A stretch of 64,000 bases of DNA from Cellulomonas sp. Leaf395 (GTDB taxonomy: Bacteria > Actinomycetota > Actinomycetes > Actinomycetales > Cellulomonadaceae): assembly GCF_001424125.1 (NCBI RefSeq), contig NZ_LMQI01000005.1, positions 727,495 through 791,494 on the forward strand, in the 5' to 3' direction. This document shows, piece after piece, positions 26,130-34,910 of this stretch. Position 1 is the stretch's first letter; every line of letters begins with the position of its first letter. The notes under the pieces were generated by a model. The model did not search any database, was not told the origin of the DNA, and saw only the letters and a program-made list of their open reading frames with translations. The position numbers and the translations under genes were made by a program.

Positions 26130-26858
26130 GTGAGTATTCGGATCGGGACCTCGGGCTGGTCCTACGACCACTGGGACGACGTTCTCTATCCGCACGGCAC
26201 GCCGCCGAACGACCGGCTCGCGCGGTACGTGCAGGAGTTCGACACCGTCGAGCTCAACGCGAGCTTCTACCGCTGGCCGCGCGAGTCGACGTTCACGTCG
26301 TGGCGACGCCGGCTTCCCGACGGGTTCGGCATGTCGGTGAAGGCGCCCCGCGGGCTCACCCACGCCAAGCGTCTGTACGGCCCTGAGACCTGGTCCGCGC
26401 GGATCGCCGGGTCGTGGCACGCGCTCGGCGATCGTCGCGAGGTGCTCCTGGTACAGCTGCGCCCGGACCAGGAGCGCGACGACGCGCGTCTCGACTGGTT
26501 CCTGGGGTCGTTGCCCGACTGGATCCGGGTCGCCGTCGAGCTGCGCCACCCGTCCTGGCAGACCGACGACGTCTTCGCGCTGCTCGAACGGCACGGTGCC
26601 GCGTCCTGCGTGATCAGCGGCGCGAACCTGCCCTGCGTCCTGCGGGCGACCGCACCGTTCGTGTACATCCGCATGCACGGCCCAGACCACGACCACCTGT
26701 ACGCCGGCTCCTACTCCGAGGACGACCTGCGCTGGTGGGCCGACCGAATCCGGGAGTGGGCCGACGACGGCCGCGACGTCCTCATCTACTTCAACAACGA
26801 CGGCGGCGGCCACGCCGTGCACAACGCACGTGCCCTCCGCCGGATCCTGGGCACCTGA
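26130..26858 (+). CDS. DUF72 family protein
   Basis: A 242-residue TIM-barrel DUF72 protein. Family hallmarks are I-G-T-S-G-W-S-Y-D-H-W at the N-terminus, E-F-D-T-V-E-L-N-A-S-F-Y-R near 30, S-V-K-A-P-R-G-L-T-H near 69 and Y-F-N-N-D near 218. The biochemical function of the family is not established. The GTG at 26130 is the only start that keeps the first strand. It is alone between pcaF and a minus-strand signalling gene. Confidence 0.9.
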   Translation: MSIRIGTSGWSYDHWDDVLYPHGTPPNDRLARYVQEFDTVELNASFYRWPRESTFTSWRRRLPDGFGMSVKAPRGLTHAKRLYGPETWSARIAGSWHALGDRREVLLVQLRPDQERDDARLDWFLGSLPDWIRVAVELRHPSWQTDDVFALLERHGAASCVISGANLPCVLRATAPFVYIRMHGPDHDHLYAGSYSEDDLRWWADRIREWADDGRDVLIYFNNDGGGHAVHNARALRRILGT

Positions 26859-27004
26859 GCGCACCGGACGCCGCCTCTGACGCCCGGCGCGTTACACGCG
26901 CAGACCGACGAGCCAGTCCCCTTGCCGGGACCTCATCGTCCTCAGGCTCGGCGGACGACGACGAGGTGCTGATGACCGTCAAGAAAGGGCGACAGCTCGC
27001 AATC

Positions 27005-29134
27005 TCACGTCACCACCTCGGCGCCGGGCTCGAGGTATACGGCAAGGACCGCGACGTCGTCGTCTGCCTCGCTCTCGGGGACCAGCCGCCGCAGCAGCTC
27101 GTCGACGAGGCCGTCCAGGTCGCGCCCGGCGCGGCCCGCCCCGTCGTCACGCGTGAGCTCGACGACCTGGGCGACGAGCCGGTCCAGCCCGACGCGCAGG
27201 TGCTCGCCCCGGCGCTCGACGAGGCCGTCCGTGTAGAGCAGCACCGTCGAGCCGCGGGGCACACGCACGACGTGGTCGGTGCGCGGCGTCCCGGGGTGCA
27301 GGCCCAGCAGGAGCTCCGCGGGGGCGGCGAGCTCCGTCACCGTGCCGTCGGGCGCGATGAGCAGCGGCGGCAGGTGGCCGGCATTCGTCCAGCGCAGCGT
27401 CGTGGCGTCGTCGACCCGGTCGTCGGCCTCCTCGAGCCGGAGGACGACGGCTGTCGCCATCGTGTCGATGCCAAGCGCGCGGACGGCGTCCTCGAGCGAC
27501 GTGAGCACCTGCGCGGGCGTCCCGCCGCCTGTGTGCGCGATGCCGCGCAGCAGGGTGCGTAGCTGGCTCATCGCGGCGGCCGCGGGCGTGTCGTGCCCCA
27601 TCACGTCCCCGATGACGACGACCGTCTCACCCGACGGCTGCGTGAACGCGTCGTACCAGTCGCCGCCCACCTGCGCCGCCTCCGCCGTCGCGACGTAGCG
27701 CACGACGACGTGCAGGTCCTCCGACGGCGTCGGCGACGCGAGCAGCGAGCGCTGCAGCGCGACCGCGATCTCGCGCTGACGCCCGAAGAGCCGCGCGTTG
27801 TCCAGGGCCATGCCCGCCCGGTCCGCCAGCTGCACCAGGAGTGCGACGTCGTGCGGCGTCAGCCCGGGCTGCCCCTCGTCGAGGAACACGGTGATGGCGC
27901 CGACCGTCCGTTCGCGCGCGCGCATCGGGATTGCGTACGCGGTGCTCGGCGCGAGCTCGCGCAGCACGTCGCGGGCGCGGCCGGACAGCACGCCGCTGAT
28001 CGACTCGGTCGCGTTGTGGATGACGATCGTCTCGCCCGTGCGCATCGTGCGGAACAGGTACGCGTCCGGCAAGAGCGCGTCGATGCGCAGGGCCGCGTAC
28101 GTGTTCACCGTGTCGCGCATAGCGGGGTCGGTGTGCCAGGCGGCGATGTCGCGCAGCTGGCGGTGGTCCTCGGACATGGTCACGAGGCACCACGTGCCGA
28201 ACGTCGGGACGAGGTGGGTCGCCAGGCGGCGGACCGCCTCCTCCGTCTCGAGCGTCGAGCTCAGGTCGTCACTCACCTGGGCGAGCAGGCGCAGCCGCCG
28301 CGAGGAGTCCTCCGCAGCGGCGCGGGCCGTTCGCACCTCGTCCTGCGCGCGACGACGCTCCGAGATGTCGTCGAGATAGACCGACAGGCCGTCAGGGCCC
28401 GGCCATGCCCGCACCTCGCACCAACGGTCGACCGGCTCGGCGACGAATGCCTCGAAGAGGCGCGGCGCCACGGCCGCGACGGCCTCGCGGCACTCGCGCT
28501 CGACGTCTGTGCCGAGCCACTGCGGGTACGCGTCCCAGACGACGACGGACAGCAGCGCGTCCCGCGTGCTGCCGAGCAGGTGCTCGGCGGCGGCGTTGAC
28601 GTAGGTGAACCGCCACTCCTCGTCGAGCAGGAAGAAGGCGTCGGGCATCGTCTCGAGGATGCGGTCGACCCGCGCCTCGGCATCCCGCTCGGCCGTGGTG
28701 TCGTACGCGGCCCCCATGAGCCGGACGGCCGTCCCGTCCGGACCGGCCAGCGCCATGCCCCGCGCCTTGACCCACCGCACGGAGCCGTCGCCCCGGATCA
28801 CGCGGTACTCGGCGACGTACTGCGTGCACGTGGCGATCGCGGCCTGGAGCGCGTCGCTCACCCGCGGCAGGTCGTCGGGGTCGAGCGCGGCGTTGAACGC
28901 CTCGATCGTGGACCCGAAGGCGTCCCGTGCGATGCCGAAGATCTCGAGCAGCTGGTCGTCCCAGTCGAGCCGGCCGGAAACGAGGTCCCAGTCGAAGCTC
29001 CCGACCCCCCCGGCGCTGACGGCGAGCTGCCAGCGCATGCGGTCCGCGTCGTACCGCGCCGCTAGCTCGGCCAGTGCCGCCTCGGGATCCGCGGGCGCGA
29101 GGGGAGCCAGGTCTCCAGCGTCGACGTCCGTCAT
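27005..29134 (-). CDS. PAS-PAS-GAF-SpoIIE (PP2C) signalling phosphatase
   Basis: A 709-residue soluble sensor phosphatase. A first PAS/PAC module (about 30-165, with the W-V-K-A-R-G PAC region) is followed by a second PAS (about 170-275, L-E-T-M-P-D-A-F-F-L-L-D), a GAF domain (about 295-450) and a C-terminal SpoIIE-type PP2C phosphatase (about 465-690). The phosphatase has metal Asp residues in V-G-G-D-W-Y-D-A-F and V-I-G-D-V-M-G-H-D, then A-D-D-D-V-A-V-L-A. Such Rsb-type phosphatases dephosphorylate anti-anti-sigma factors. No anti-sigma partner is nearby. I chose the ATG at 29134 because GAGAGGCGGG lies just upstream. Confidence 0.93.
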   Translation of the reverse strand: MTDVDAGDLAPLAPADPEAALAELAARYDADRMRWQLAVSAGGVGSFDWDLVSGRLDWDDQLLEIFGIARDAFGSTIEAFNAALDPDDLPRVSDALQAAIATCTQYVAEYRVIRGDGSVRWVKARGMALAGPDGTAVRLMGAAYDTTAERDAEARVDRILETMPDAFFLLDEEWRFTYVNAAAEHLLGSTRDALLSVVVWDAYPQWLGTDVERECREAVAAVAPRLFEAFVAEPVDRWCEVRAWPGPDGLSVYLDDISERRRAQDEVRTARAAAEDSSRRLRLLAQVSDDLSSTLETEEAVRRLATHLVPTFGTWCLVTMSEDHRQLRDIAAWHTDPAMRDTVNTYAALRIDALLPDAYLFRTMRTGETIVIHNATESISGVLSGRARDVLRELAPSTAYAIPMRARERTVGAITVFLDEGQPGLTPHDVALLVQLADRAGMALDNARLFGRQREIAVALQRSLLASPTPSEDLHVVVRYVATAEAAQVGGDWYDAFTQPSGETVVVIGDVMGHDTPAAAAMSQLRTLLRGIAHTGGGTPAQVLTSLEDAVRALGIDTMATAVVLRLEEADDRVDDATTLRWTNAGHLPPLLIAPDGTVTELAAPAELLLGLHPGTPRTDHVVRVPRGSTVLLYTDGLVERRGEHLRVGLDRLVAQVVELTRDDGAGRAGRDLDGLVDELLRRLVPESEADDDVAVLAVYLEPGAEVVT

Positions 29135-29309
29135 CGGCCCGCCTCTCAGGGTGCTGTAGGTCAGCACGATACGTGCTCGGCCCGTGGACACGACCCCGCG
29201 ACAGCGGGTGAGCGTCGGGCGTGACGGCCGGGTCGTTCAGTCGGTCGGCTCGACCGCCGCTGGATCCTCCACGAGCTCGCCGGGCGTGGGCCCGTCGCCG
29301 CTCTTTACC

Positions 29310-29324
29310 TTGACGCCGCGTCAA
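29310..29324. promoter_or_regulatory. palindrome TTGACGCCGCGTCAA, MerR-type operator candidate
   Basis: This perfect 6-3-6 inverted repeat lies 18-32 bases before the ATG of the VOC gene, and its left arm resembles a -35 element (TTGACG). MerR-family activators bind such symmetric sites near -35 (general knowledge). No MerR gene is in the window. With the ATG so close, the site could instead serve a repressor acting over the transcription start. Confidence 0.55.
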
Positions 29325-29341
29325 CGTGCAGGCTGAAGCCT

Positions 29342-29902
29342 ATGACGAACTCACCTGCCCTTATCGAAGGCATCACTCGAGACATCTACGGAATGCCCGC
29401 ATTCGTCTCCCTCGACGTCCCCGACGTGCGAGACGCCGCCCGTTGGTTCGTGGGAGCACTCGATTTCATCGAGTTGTTCGCAATGCCGCCCGGCGACGAC
29501 CCCACACTCATTCACCTGCGCCGGTGGAGATATCAAGACATCCTCCTGCGGCGCAGCGATACGGACGCAACCATCGGCCCAGGCATCCAACTGTCGATAG
29601 CGGCCACCTACGAAGAGCTGGACGACTTGGCAACACGTGCACGTACGGTCGGAGCGACCACCGTCCTCGGCCCAGAGGACACGCCCTGGAACACCCGCGA
29701 CCTCACATTGACGAGCCCGCAGGGCCTACAGATCGTCCTCACCGCCCGACGACCGGAGCCGCTCCGAGATGCAGAATTCACTGCCAAGATGAATCGGTGG
29801 TCGCCGACCACTCTGGCCGATGACGGTCGCGGTCCGGTAGCACTGCCTCGCACCGACCCTGCTGGCCCGTTCTTCCCATCCCGGAACCGAGAAGATGGGT
29901 GA
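29342..29902 (+). CDS. VOC (glyoxalase/bleomycin-resistance-like) protein
   Basis: A 186-residue protein. A single glyoxalase-fold unit covers about 18-135 (F-V-S-L-D-V-P-D-V-R-D-A-A-R-W-F then F-I-E-L-F), and a proline-rich tail of 40 residues follows. The usual His/Glu metal pattern is not clear, so it may bind rather than convert its ligand. It is preceded by a palindromic operator-like site. Codon use is somewhat less GC-biased than in the neighbours, hinting at separate ancestry. The function is unknown. Confidence 0.8.
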   Translation: MTNSPALIEGITRDIYGMPAFVSLDVPDVRDAARWFVGALDFIELFAMPPGDDPTLIHLRRWRYQDILLRRSDTDATIGPGIQLSIAATYEELDDLATRARTVGATTVLGPEDTPWNTRDLTLTSPQGLQIVLTARRPEPLRDAEFTAKMNRWSPTTLADDGRGPVALPRTDPAGPFFPSRNREDG

Positions 29903-29970
29903 TCGTGCCGACGCGGCGCCCCGTCCCGCGCTCCTAACGTGCTGCCGTCCAGCGACGACAGGAGCGTGTC

Positions 29971-31065
29971 ATGACCACCCAGCACATCGAGACCCTCGTG
30001 ATCGGTGCCGGCCAAGCCGGCCTCGCCACCGGCTACCACCTGCAGCAGCTCGGCCGCCCGTTGCTGATCGTCGACGGCGACCAACGCGTCGGCGACGGCT
30101 GGCGCCGGCACTGGGACACGCTGAGGCTCTACAGCCCGGCGAAGTACGACGCGCTCCCCGGGCTGAGCTGGCCGGCGGCGCCCTGGTCGTTCCCCGGCAA
30201 GGACGAGGTCGCGGACTACCTGGAGAAGTACGCGATCCACCACGACCTCCCGGTGCGGACGAGCACCCGCGTCGAGCGGCTCGAGGAGAGGGCCGCGGGT
30301 GGCTACCGCGCCGTGCTCGGCGAGGACACGATCACCTGCGACAACGTCGTCGTGGCCACCGGCACCTTCGGGCGGACGCCGTACATCCCGGCCTTCGCCG
30401 CCGATCTCGATCCGTCCATCCAGCAGCTGCACTCGTGCGAGTACCAGCGTCCGTCGCAGATCTCCGCGGGTCCGGTGCTCGTCGTGGGCGCCTCGCACTC
30501 GGGGTGCGACGTCGCCTACGAGGTGGCCGAGCACCTGCCCACCACGCTGGTCGGGCGGGACCCCGGGCAGATCCCCTTCCGGTGGGACCGGAAGGCGCTG
30601 CGGATCGGCTTCCCCGCGGTCGTCCTCGCCTGGCAGCACGTGCTCACCCGGCGCACGCCCATGGGACGCAAGGCGCTCGACGAGGTCCGGCACCACGGCG
30701 GACCGATGACCCGGGTCAAGCGGGAGGATCTCGCGAGGCGAGGCGTCGAACGCATCACCGTGCGGGTCGCCGGCGTCGAGGGCGGGAGGCCGGTGCTGGA
30801 CGACGGCCGGGTGATCCCCGCCTCGACGGTGATCTGGTGCACCGGCTTCCAGCAGGACTTCGACTGGATCACGGTGCCGGTCTTCGGTCCGGACGGGTGG
30901 CCCGAGGAGTACCGCGGCGTCGTCGAGAAGGCTCCCGGGCTGTTCTTCTGCGGACTCGCCTTCCAGTACGCCTTCAGCTCCATGGTGCTGGTGGGCGTGG
31001 GGCGCGACGCGGAGCACGTCGCGCGCCGGATCGCGGGAAGGGTCGAAGAACTGGCAGCTGCCTGA
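29971..31065 (+). CDS. FAD-dependent NAD(P)-binding oxidoreductase (flavin monooxygenase-like)
   Basis: A 364-residue flavoprotein. The FAD motif G-A-G-Q-A-G-L-A-T-G begins near residue 13. A second Rossmann motif, V-V-G-A-S-H-S-G-C-D-V-A, near 172 binds NAD(P)H, and the A-T-G-T-F-G linker lies near 130. This two-dinucleotide layout is that of the YUCCA/CzcO-like single-component flavin monooxygenases. It lies 45 bp before a LuxR-type gene on the same strand. The substrate is unknown. Confidence 0.9.
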   Translation: MTTQHIETLVIGAGQAGLATGYHLQQLGRPLLIVDGDQRVGDGWRRHWDTLRLYSPAKYDALPGLSWPAAPWSFPGKDEVADYLEKYAIHHDLPVRTSTRVERLEERAAGGYRAVLGEDTITCDNVVVATGTFGRTPYIPAFAADLDPSIQQLHSCEYQRPSQISAGPVLVVGASHSGCDVAYEVAEHLPTTLVGRDPGQIPFRWDRKALRIGFPAVVLAWQHVLTRRTPMGRKALDEVRHHGGPMTRVKREDLARRGVERITVRVAGVEGGRPVLDDGRVIPASTVIWCTGFQQDFDWITVPVFGPDGWPEEYRGVVEKAPGLFFCGLAFQYAFSSMVLVGVGRDAEHVARRIAGRVEELAAA

Positions 31066-31110
31066 CGGGTCCCACGCGCACGTCCTAGCATCAAGGGAGG
31101 GTGGTGCGCC

Positions 31111-32736
31111 GTGGGAATGGTCGACGATCTGGAGCGAGCACGGGACGCTTACGAGCGCCGCGAGTGGGTGGCGGCGTACGACGCCCTCTCCGACGCCGAC
31201 GACTCCGCCCTCGGCGCACAGGACTTCTCTCGGCTGGCCGTCGCTGCCTACCTTCTGGGCCGGCAGAACGACTGCGTCCAAGCCCTGCAACGTGCCTACA
31301 AGGCGCACATCGACGCCGGCGAGACGGTGTCCGCGGTCCGAGCCGGATTCTGGCTGTCCATGGTGCTTCTGGGGAGCGGCGAGTCCGCCGTCGGGGCCGG
31401 CTGGGTCGGGCGCTGCCGGCGGCTGCTCGAGCAGGTCCGCGGCGACGTCGTGGAGCGGGGGTACGTCCTGGTTCCTGAGATGATGCGCCACATCTACGCG
31501 GGCGAGTTCGAGCCGGCGTCGAAGCTGGCGGCCCAGATCACGGAGTACGGGCGGAGGTTCGGCGACGCCGACCTGCTCGCCCAGGGGCTCAATGCGCAGG
31601 GCCGGACGCTGATGTACGCGGGCCACGTGCCGGAGGGCATGTCGCTGCTCGACGAGGCGATGATCGGCGTCTCGATGGGCGAGGTCTCCCCCATCGTCGC
31701 GGGCCACGTGTACTGCTCGCTCATCGAGGCGTGCCAGGAGGTCTTCGACTACGCGCGCGCCGCGGAGTGGACCGCCGCCCTCACCAGGTGGATCGACGAG
31801 CAACCCGGCCTGGTCCCCTTCACCGGACAGTGCGCGATCCACCGTGGGCAGATCATGGGGATCCGTGGCGCCTTCCGGGCGGCGCTCGAGGAGTTCGACC
31901 GCGCCGTGCGGAGGTACCTCGATTCCGGGACCCCGTGGGCTGCGGGACTGGCCCTGGCCGAGGCCGGCAACCTGCATCGCATCTGCGGCGACCTGGACGC
32001 GGCCGAATCGGACTACGAACGGGCCACCGGCTTCGGCTACGAGTCCCAGCCAGGGCTGGCGCTGCTGTGGCTCGCGCGGGGCCGCACCGGGGCCGCGACC
32101 AACGCCGTCCACCGCCTGCTGGCCGAGCCGCGGGACCCGGTCCACCGCTCCCAGCTGCTCGCCGGGTCGGTCGAGGTGCTGCTCGCCAGCGGCGAGGTCG
32201 AGGAGGCGCAGGCCATCGCCGACGAGCTGGCAGGGATCGCCGAGTCGTTCAGGTGCGCGGCGCTGTCGGCCGCCGCTCACCAGGCGCGGGCGGCCTGCCT
32301 GCTCAGCGCAGGAGATGCGGCCGCGGCCGCTCTGGAGGCTCGCAGCGCGATCTCCCTGTGGCGGTCGCTCGAGGCCCCGTACGACGCCGCGCGATGCCAG
32401 GTGCTCCTCGGACGTGCCCTGCAGGACCTGGGCGACGGTGACTCGGCTGTCGCCGAGCTCGGCCAGGCGCGCCGCATGTTCCAGGGTCTCGGCGCGGCTC
32501 CGGCGGAACGCGACGTGCTCCGGCTCGTGCAGTCGAGTCGGCCCGCCGGACTGACGGAACGCGAGGTCGAGGTGCTCCGGCTGGTGGCCAGCGGCCGCAG
32601 CAACGCAGACATTGCTGCCGCGCTCGTGCTGAGCGAGAAGACGGTCGCACGGCACCTGTCGAACATCTTCACGAAGCTGGGCGTCGCCTCCCGGACAGCG
32701 GCCGCGGCGTTCGCGTTCGAGAACGGGCTCCTCTGA
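31111..32736 (+). CDS. LuxR-family regulator with TPR-like sensor region
   Basis: A 541-residue protein. Most of it (about 1-460) is helical repeat of the TPR type (R-D-A-Y-E-R-R-E-W, A-L-D-D-C-F-type pairs, then Y-E-R-A-T-G). The end (about 475-535) is a LuxR helix-turn-helix: L-T-E-R-E-V-E-V-L-R-L-V-A-S-G-R-S-N-A-D-I-A-A, then S-E-K-T-V-A-R-H-L-S-N-I-F-T-K-L-G-V. It has no STAND ATPase, so it is a short-form regulator. AAGGGAGG sits before the GTG at 31111; an ATG at 31117 is equally possible. It probably controls its own neighbourhood, such as the flavin monooxygenase. Confidence 0.9.
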   Translation: MGMVDDLERARDAYERREWVAAYDALSDADDSALGAQDFSRLAVAAYLLGRQNDCVQALQRAYKAHIDAGETVSAVRAGFWLSMVLLGSGESAVGAGWVGRCRRLLEQVRGDVVERGYVLVPEMMRHIYAGEFEPASKLAAQITEYGRRFGDADLLAQGLNAQGRTLMYAGHVPEGMSLLDEAMIGVSMGEVSPIVAGHVYCSLIEACQEVFDYARAAEWTAALTRWIDEQPGLVPFTGQCAIHRGQIMGIRGAFRAALEEFDRAVRRYLDSGTPWAAGLALAEAGNLHRICGDLDAAESDYERATGFGYESQPGLALLWLARGRTGAATNAVHRLLAEPRDPVHRSQLLAGSVEVLLASGEVEEAQAIADELAGIAESFRCAALSAAAHQARAACLLSAGDAAAAALEARSAISLWRSLEAPYDAARCQVLLGRALQDLGDGDSAVAELGQARRMFQGLGAAPAERDVLRLVQSSRPAGLTEREVEVLRLVASGRSNADIAAALVLSEKTVARHLSNIFTKLGVASRTAAAAFAFENGLL

Positions 32737-32753
32737 CTCGCTGCCGTCCGGCC

Positions 32754-32778
32754 AGGTCAGATCAGGTCAGGTCAGGTC
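32754..32778. repeat. tandem pentamer AGGTC/AGATC x5
   Basis: Five consecutive 5-bp units (AGGTC, AGATC, AGGTC, AGGTC, AGGTC) lie 18 bp after the LuxR-type gene stop. The array is outside any gene and could vary in length by slippage. The 307-bp gap from 32737 to 33043 holds no convincing gene. Confidence 0.7.
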
Positions 32779-33043
32779 ACCAGACCGAATCGCGCCCGCG
32801 ACGGTCCGACAGATGACCCATGGCCTCGCCGACAGCTTGCATGAATCTCCCGATGCGACAGGCCGCGCCGCTCCACGACCGTGGAGCAAGGAAGATGCGT
32901 CGGGAGGATCCGGTGGAGTCATCGACGAGGGCCGTGCCGCAGACCTCCGCGACCGCGTGGGTCCGCGCCAACTGTGCCACGGAGCTCGAACCTGCCCTCC
33001 GGTGCGGCGCGCGCATGCTCTCGGGGCCACGCGGGGGGCCGCC

Positions 33044-33421
33044 GTGATCGCGTTCGCCGAGCTCGCCGGATTCGCGGGCTCGGCCGTCTCGCTGGTGCTC
33101 TGGTGGCCCCAGGCCTTGGTGGTGTGGCAGAGCCGGGGCGACCCGGACCGCCTCCGTGGGGTTTCCGTGACCTCGCAGGTCCTGCTGCTTCTCAACGCCG
33201 TGATCTGGGGCGCGTACGCCATGTCCACCCAGTCCCTGTGGGTCGGTGCTCCAGGGTTGGTCAACGCACCGCTCGCCGTGCTGACCATCGTTGTCCTGCG
33301 GAAGGCACATCGGCACCCCGAGTCGCTGACCTCCCGGCGCCAGACGGGAGACGGCCCTCCTTCGATGCGCCCGCCCGTGGTGTCCCCGCACCACAACCGT
33401 CCGTCCGAGCTCGTGTCCTGA
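33044..33421 (+). CDS. SemiSWEET-like sugar transporter (MtN3/PQ-loop)
   Basis: A 125-residue protein whose first 85 residues form one triple-helix bundle. Helix 1 ends in W-W-P-Q, the PQ motif. Helix 2 is in V-S-V-T-S-Q-V-L-L-L-L-N-A-V-I-W-G-A-Y, and helix 3 is in A-P-G-L-V-N-A-P-L-A-V-L-T-I-V-V-L. This matches bacterial SemiSWEETs, which work as dimers. The hydrophilic tail (about 88-125) is longer than usual. The GTG at 33044 starts directly before helix 1; upstream codons in the frame look non-coding. Confidence 0.8.
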   Translation: MIAFAELAGFAGSAVSLVLWWPQALVVWQSRGDPDRLRGVSVTSQVLLLLNAVIWGAYAMSTQSLWVGAPGLVNAPLAVLTIVVLRKAHRHPESLTSRRQTGDGPPSMRPPVVSPHHNRPSELVS

Positions 33422-33549
33422 CCCGACGCGCCTGGGACGGTCGCAGCGACGTCGCCCGAGGATCACCTCGCGGATACCTCCTGCCCTGTGCGGTACTCGC
33501 GCCTGCCGCGATGATCAGATCTGCGAGCGCCGGGAGGAAGGATGCTGAC

Positions 33550-33723
33550 ATGTCCGACCGTTTCGCCGGTCCCACACACATGGTCTTTGCACGCCACTCC
33601 AACCCGTGGAGTGCCTGGACTCGCTGGCTGAGCACCCCGCTTGTGCTCGTCCCGCTGTGGACGCGGCGGTGGAGCCACGCAGCCCGCTACTACAGCCAGC
33701 ACCGGAGCGCCGTCACTGTCTGA
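33550..33723 (+). pseudogene. small DUF6653-like protein, probably truncated
   Basis: A good ribosome binding site (GGGAGGAAGG) precedes the ATG at 33550, and the frame gives 57 residues containing H-S-N-P-W-S-A-W-T-R-W and P-L-W-T-R-R-W-S-H-A. I associate these with the N-terminus of DUF6653-like membrane proteins, which are normally much longer. The frame stops soon after. A stretch T-F-P-K-P-R in another frame (about 33785) resembles the next conserved piece, so the gene looks frameshifted or partly deleted. A short expressed peptide remains possible. Confidence 0.45.
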
Positions 33724-33838
33724 ACACCGAGTGGCTCGTTCGGAGGCGGTCGCGGCTCACTCCGGGTCTCCTGACCGACGTCACGTTCCCGAAGCCGAGA
33801 GGATTGTTGCGCCGGATCCTCGCGGTTATCGTCGCGAG

Positions 33839-34456
33839 ATGAGCGATCGGGAACTCACTGTCGATGGTTTTCGGATCGAACCGCTCAGCCCTCAGACCTG
33901 GGACGCCTTCGCGGACCTGGCCGAACGACACAACGGCGTCTGGGGCGGCTGCTGGTGCACCTACTTCCACCTCTACCCCGACCCCACAGAGGAGCGCCGA
34001 GCACTCGGCCACCGGGAGTTCAAGCGACAGCTCGTCGAGGCCGGTCGCGCACACGCGGCACTGGTGTTCGACGGTGACGTCGCGGTGGCCTGGGCCCAGT
34101 ACGGGACGGTCGATGAGCTGCAGAACATCCACCACCGCAAGGAGGGGGAACAAGGTGTCCCGCGCAGGCCGGACTTCCGGATCACCTGCCTGTTCGTGGA
34201 CCGCCACTACCGACGCAAGGGGATGGCGTCGGTCGCGGTCCGCGGTGCCCTCGCACTGATCTCCGCCGCAGGAGGCGGCCTGGTCGAGTCGTATCCGCAC
34301 GACCTGCCGCCCGGCAAGAAGACGTCCGCGTCATTCCTCTACAACGCCACGCGGACCATGTACGAACAGCTCGGCTTCACCTACCAACGCCCCAAGGGCA
34401 AGGGCAACTGCGTGATGACCACCCAGGTCCCGGCCGACGAGCTCGCGCCCTCCTGA
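33839..34456 (+). CDS. GNAT-family N-acetyltransferase
   Basis: A 205-residue acetyltransferase-fold protein. It has L-F-V-D-R-H-Y-R-R-K-G-M-A-S-V-A-V near 122, which is the acetyl-CoA-binding V/R-x-x-Q/R-x-G-x-A loop. The region C-W-C-T-Y-F-H near 40 and the tail Y-E-Q-L-G-F-T-Y are also family-like. The ATG at 33839 is chosen because the N-terminal strand starts there. The acceptor is unknown. It follows the DUF6653-like remnant and precedes a PadR operon. Confidence 0.85.
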   Translation: MSDRELTVDGFRIEPLSPQTWDAFADLAERHNGVWGGCWCTYFHLYPDPTEERRALGHREFKRQLVEAGRAHAALVFDGDVAVAWAQYGTVDELQNIHHRKEGEQGVPRRPDFRITCLFVDRHYRRKGMASVAVRGALALISAAGGGLVESYPHDLPPGKKTSASFLYNATRTMYEQLGFTYQRPKGKGNCVMTTQVPADELAPS

Positions 34457-34493
34457 CCCCCGCGCCGATTGGTGCTTGGACCGTGCGCTCCGC

Positions 34494-34536
34494 GATACCT
34501 AGAGCCGCTAGGGTTGATACCTAGCAGATCAAGGTA
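34494..34536. promoter_or_regulatory. PadR operator region with repeated GATACCTAG
   Basis: GATACCTAG occurs at 34494-34502 and again at 34516-34524, 22 bp apart. The second copy forms an inverted pair TACCT (34518-34522) / AGGTA (34532-34536), and the first pairs as CCTAG / CTAGG across five bases. The block ends just before the padR-type ribosome binding site. PadR proteins usually repress their own operon through such symmetric sites. Confidence 0.55.
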
Positions 34537-34547
34537 GAGGAGACGCC

Positions 34548-34910
34548 GTGCGCATCGACAAGGACCTGGTCGCCGCGTCGGCGACACCGCTCGTGCTCGG
34601 GATCCTCGCGGACGGCGACCTCTACGGGTACGCCATCCTCAAACGCGTCGGCGAGCTCTCCGGCGGGCGCATGCAGTGGACGGACGGCATGCTCTACCCG
34701 CTCCTGCACCGGCTCGAACGGCTCGGCCACGTCTCGGCGTCCTGGGGCACGTCCGAGTCGGGGCGCCGCCGCAAGCACTACTCGATCACCCCGACCGGCC
34801 GGGCGGCGCTCGCCGAGCGGCAGGCGCAGTGGAGCGTGGTCGCGGACGCGCTCCGGCAGGTCTGGGAGTCGGCGCCGCGGCCCGCCACTGTCGTGGAGGG
34901 GTGGGCGTGA
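34548..34910 (+). CDS. PadR-family transcriptional regulator
   Basis: A 120-residue winged-helix regulator. Its core L-G-I-L-A-D-G-D-L-Y-G-Y-A-I-L-K-R, M-Q-W-T-D-G-M-L-Y-P-L-L-H-R-L-E and the wing R-R-R-K-H-Y-S-I-T-P-T-G-R are diagnostic. The GTG at 34548 has GAGGAG about 6 bases upstream. It shares one base (TGATG) with the start of a membrane protein gene, an arrangement typical of PadR regulators that control a partner membrane protein with a DUF1700/permease-prefix-like N-terminus. Confidence 0.93.
   Translation: MRIDKDLVAASATPLVLGILADGDLYGYAILKRVGELSGGRMQWTDGMLYPLLHRLERLGHVSASWGTSESGRRRKHYSITPTGRAALAERQAQWSVVADALRQVWESAPRPATVVEGWA

Noticed and set aside
25824-26864. A 346-codon minus-strand frame opposite the DUF72 gene
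   Set aside because: The DUF72 protein on the plus strand is clear; only the last 35 codons, outside that gene, were kept as a doubtful small frame.
26927-26941. GGGACCTCATCGTCC as another DevR-like box
   Set aside because: The spacing is one base too long, and no gene starts downstream in a suitable position; both neighbours end here.
29608-32655. A 1015-codon open frame on the minus strand
   Set aside because: It is antisense to the flavin monooxygenase and LuxR-TPR genes, whose domains are clear; its sequence is low-complexity and matches no family.
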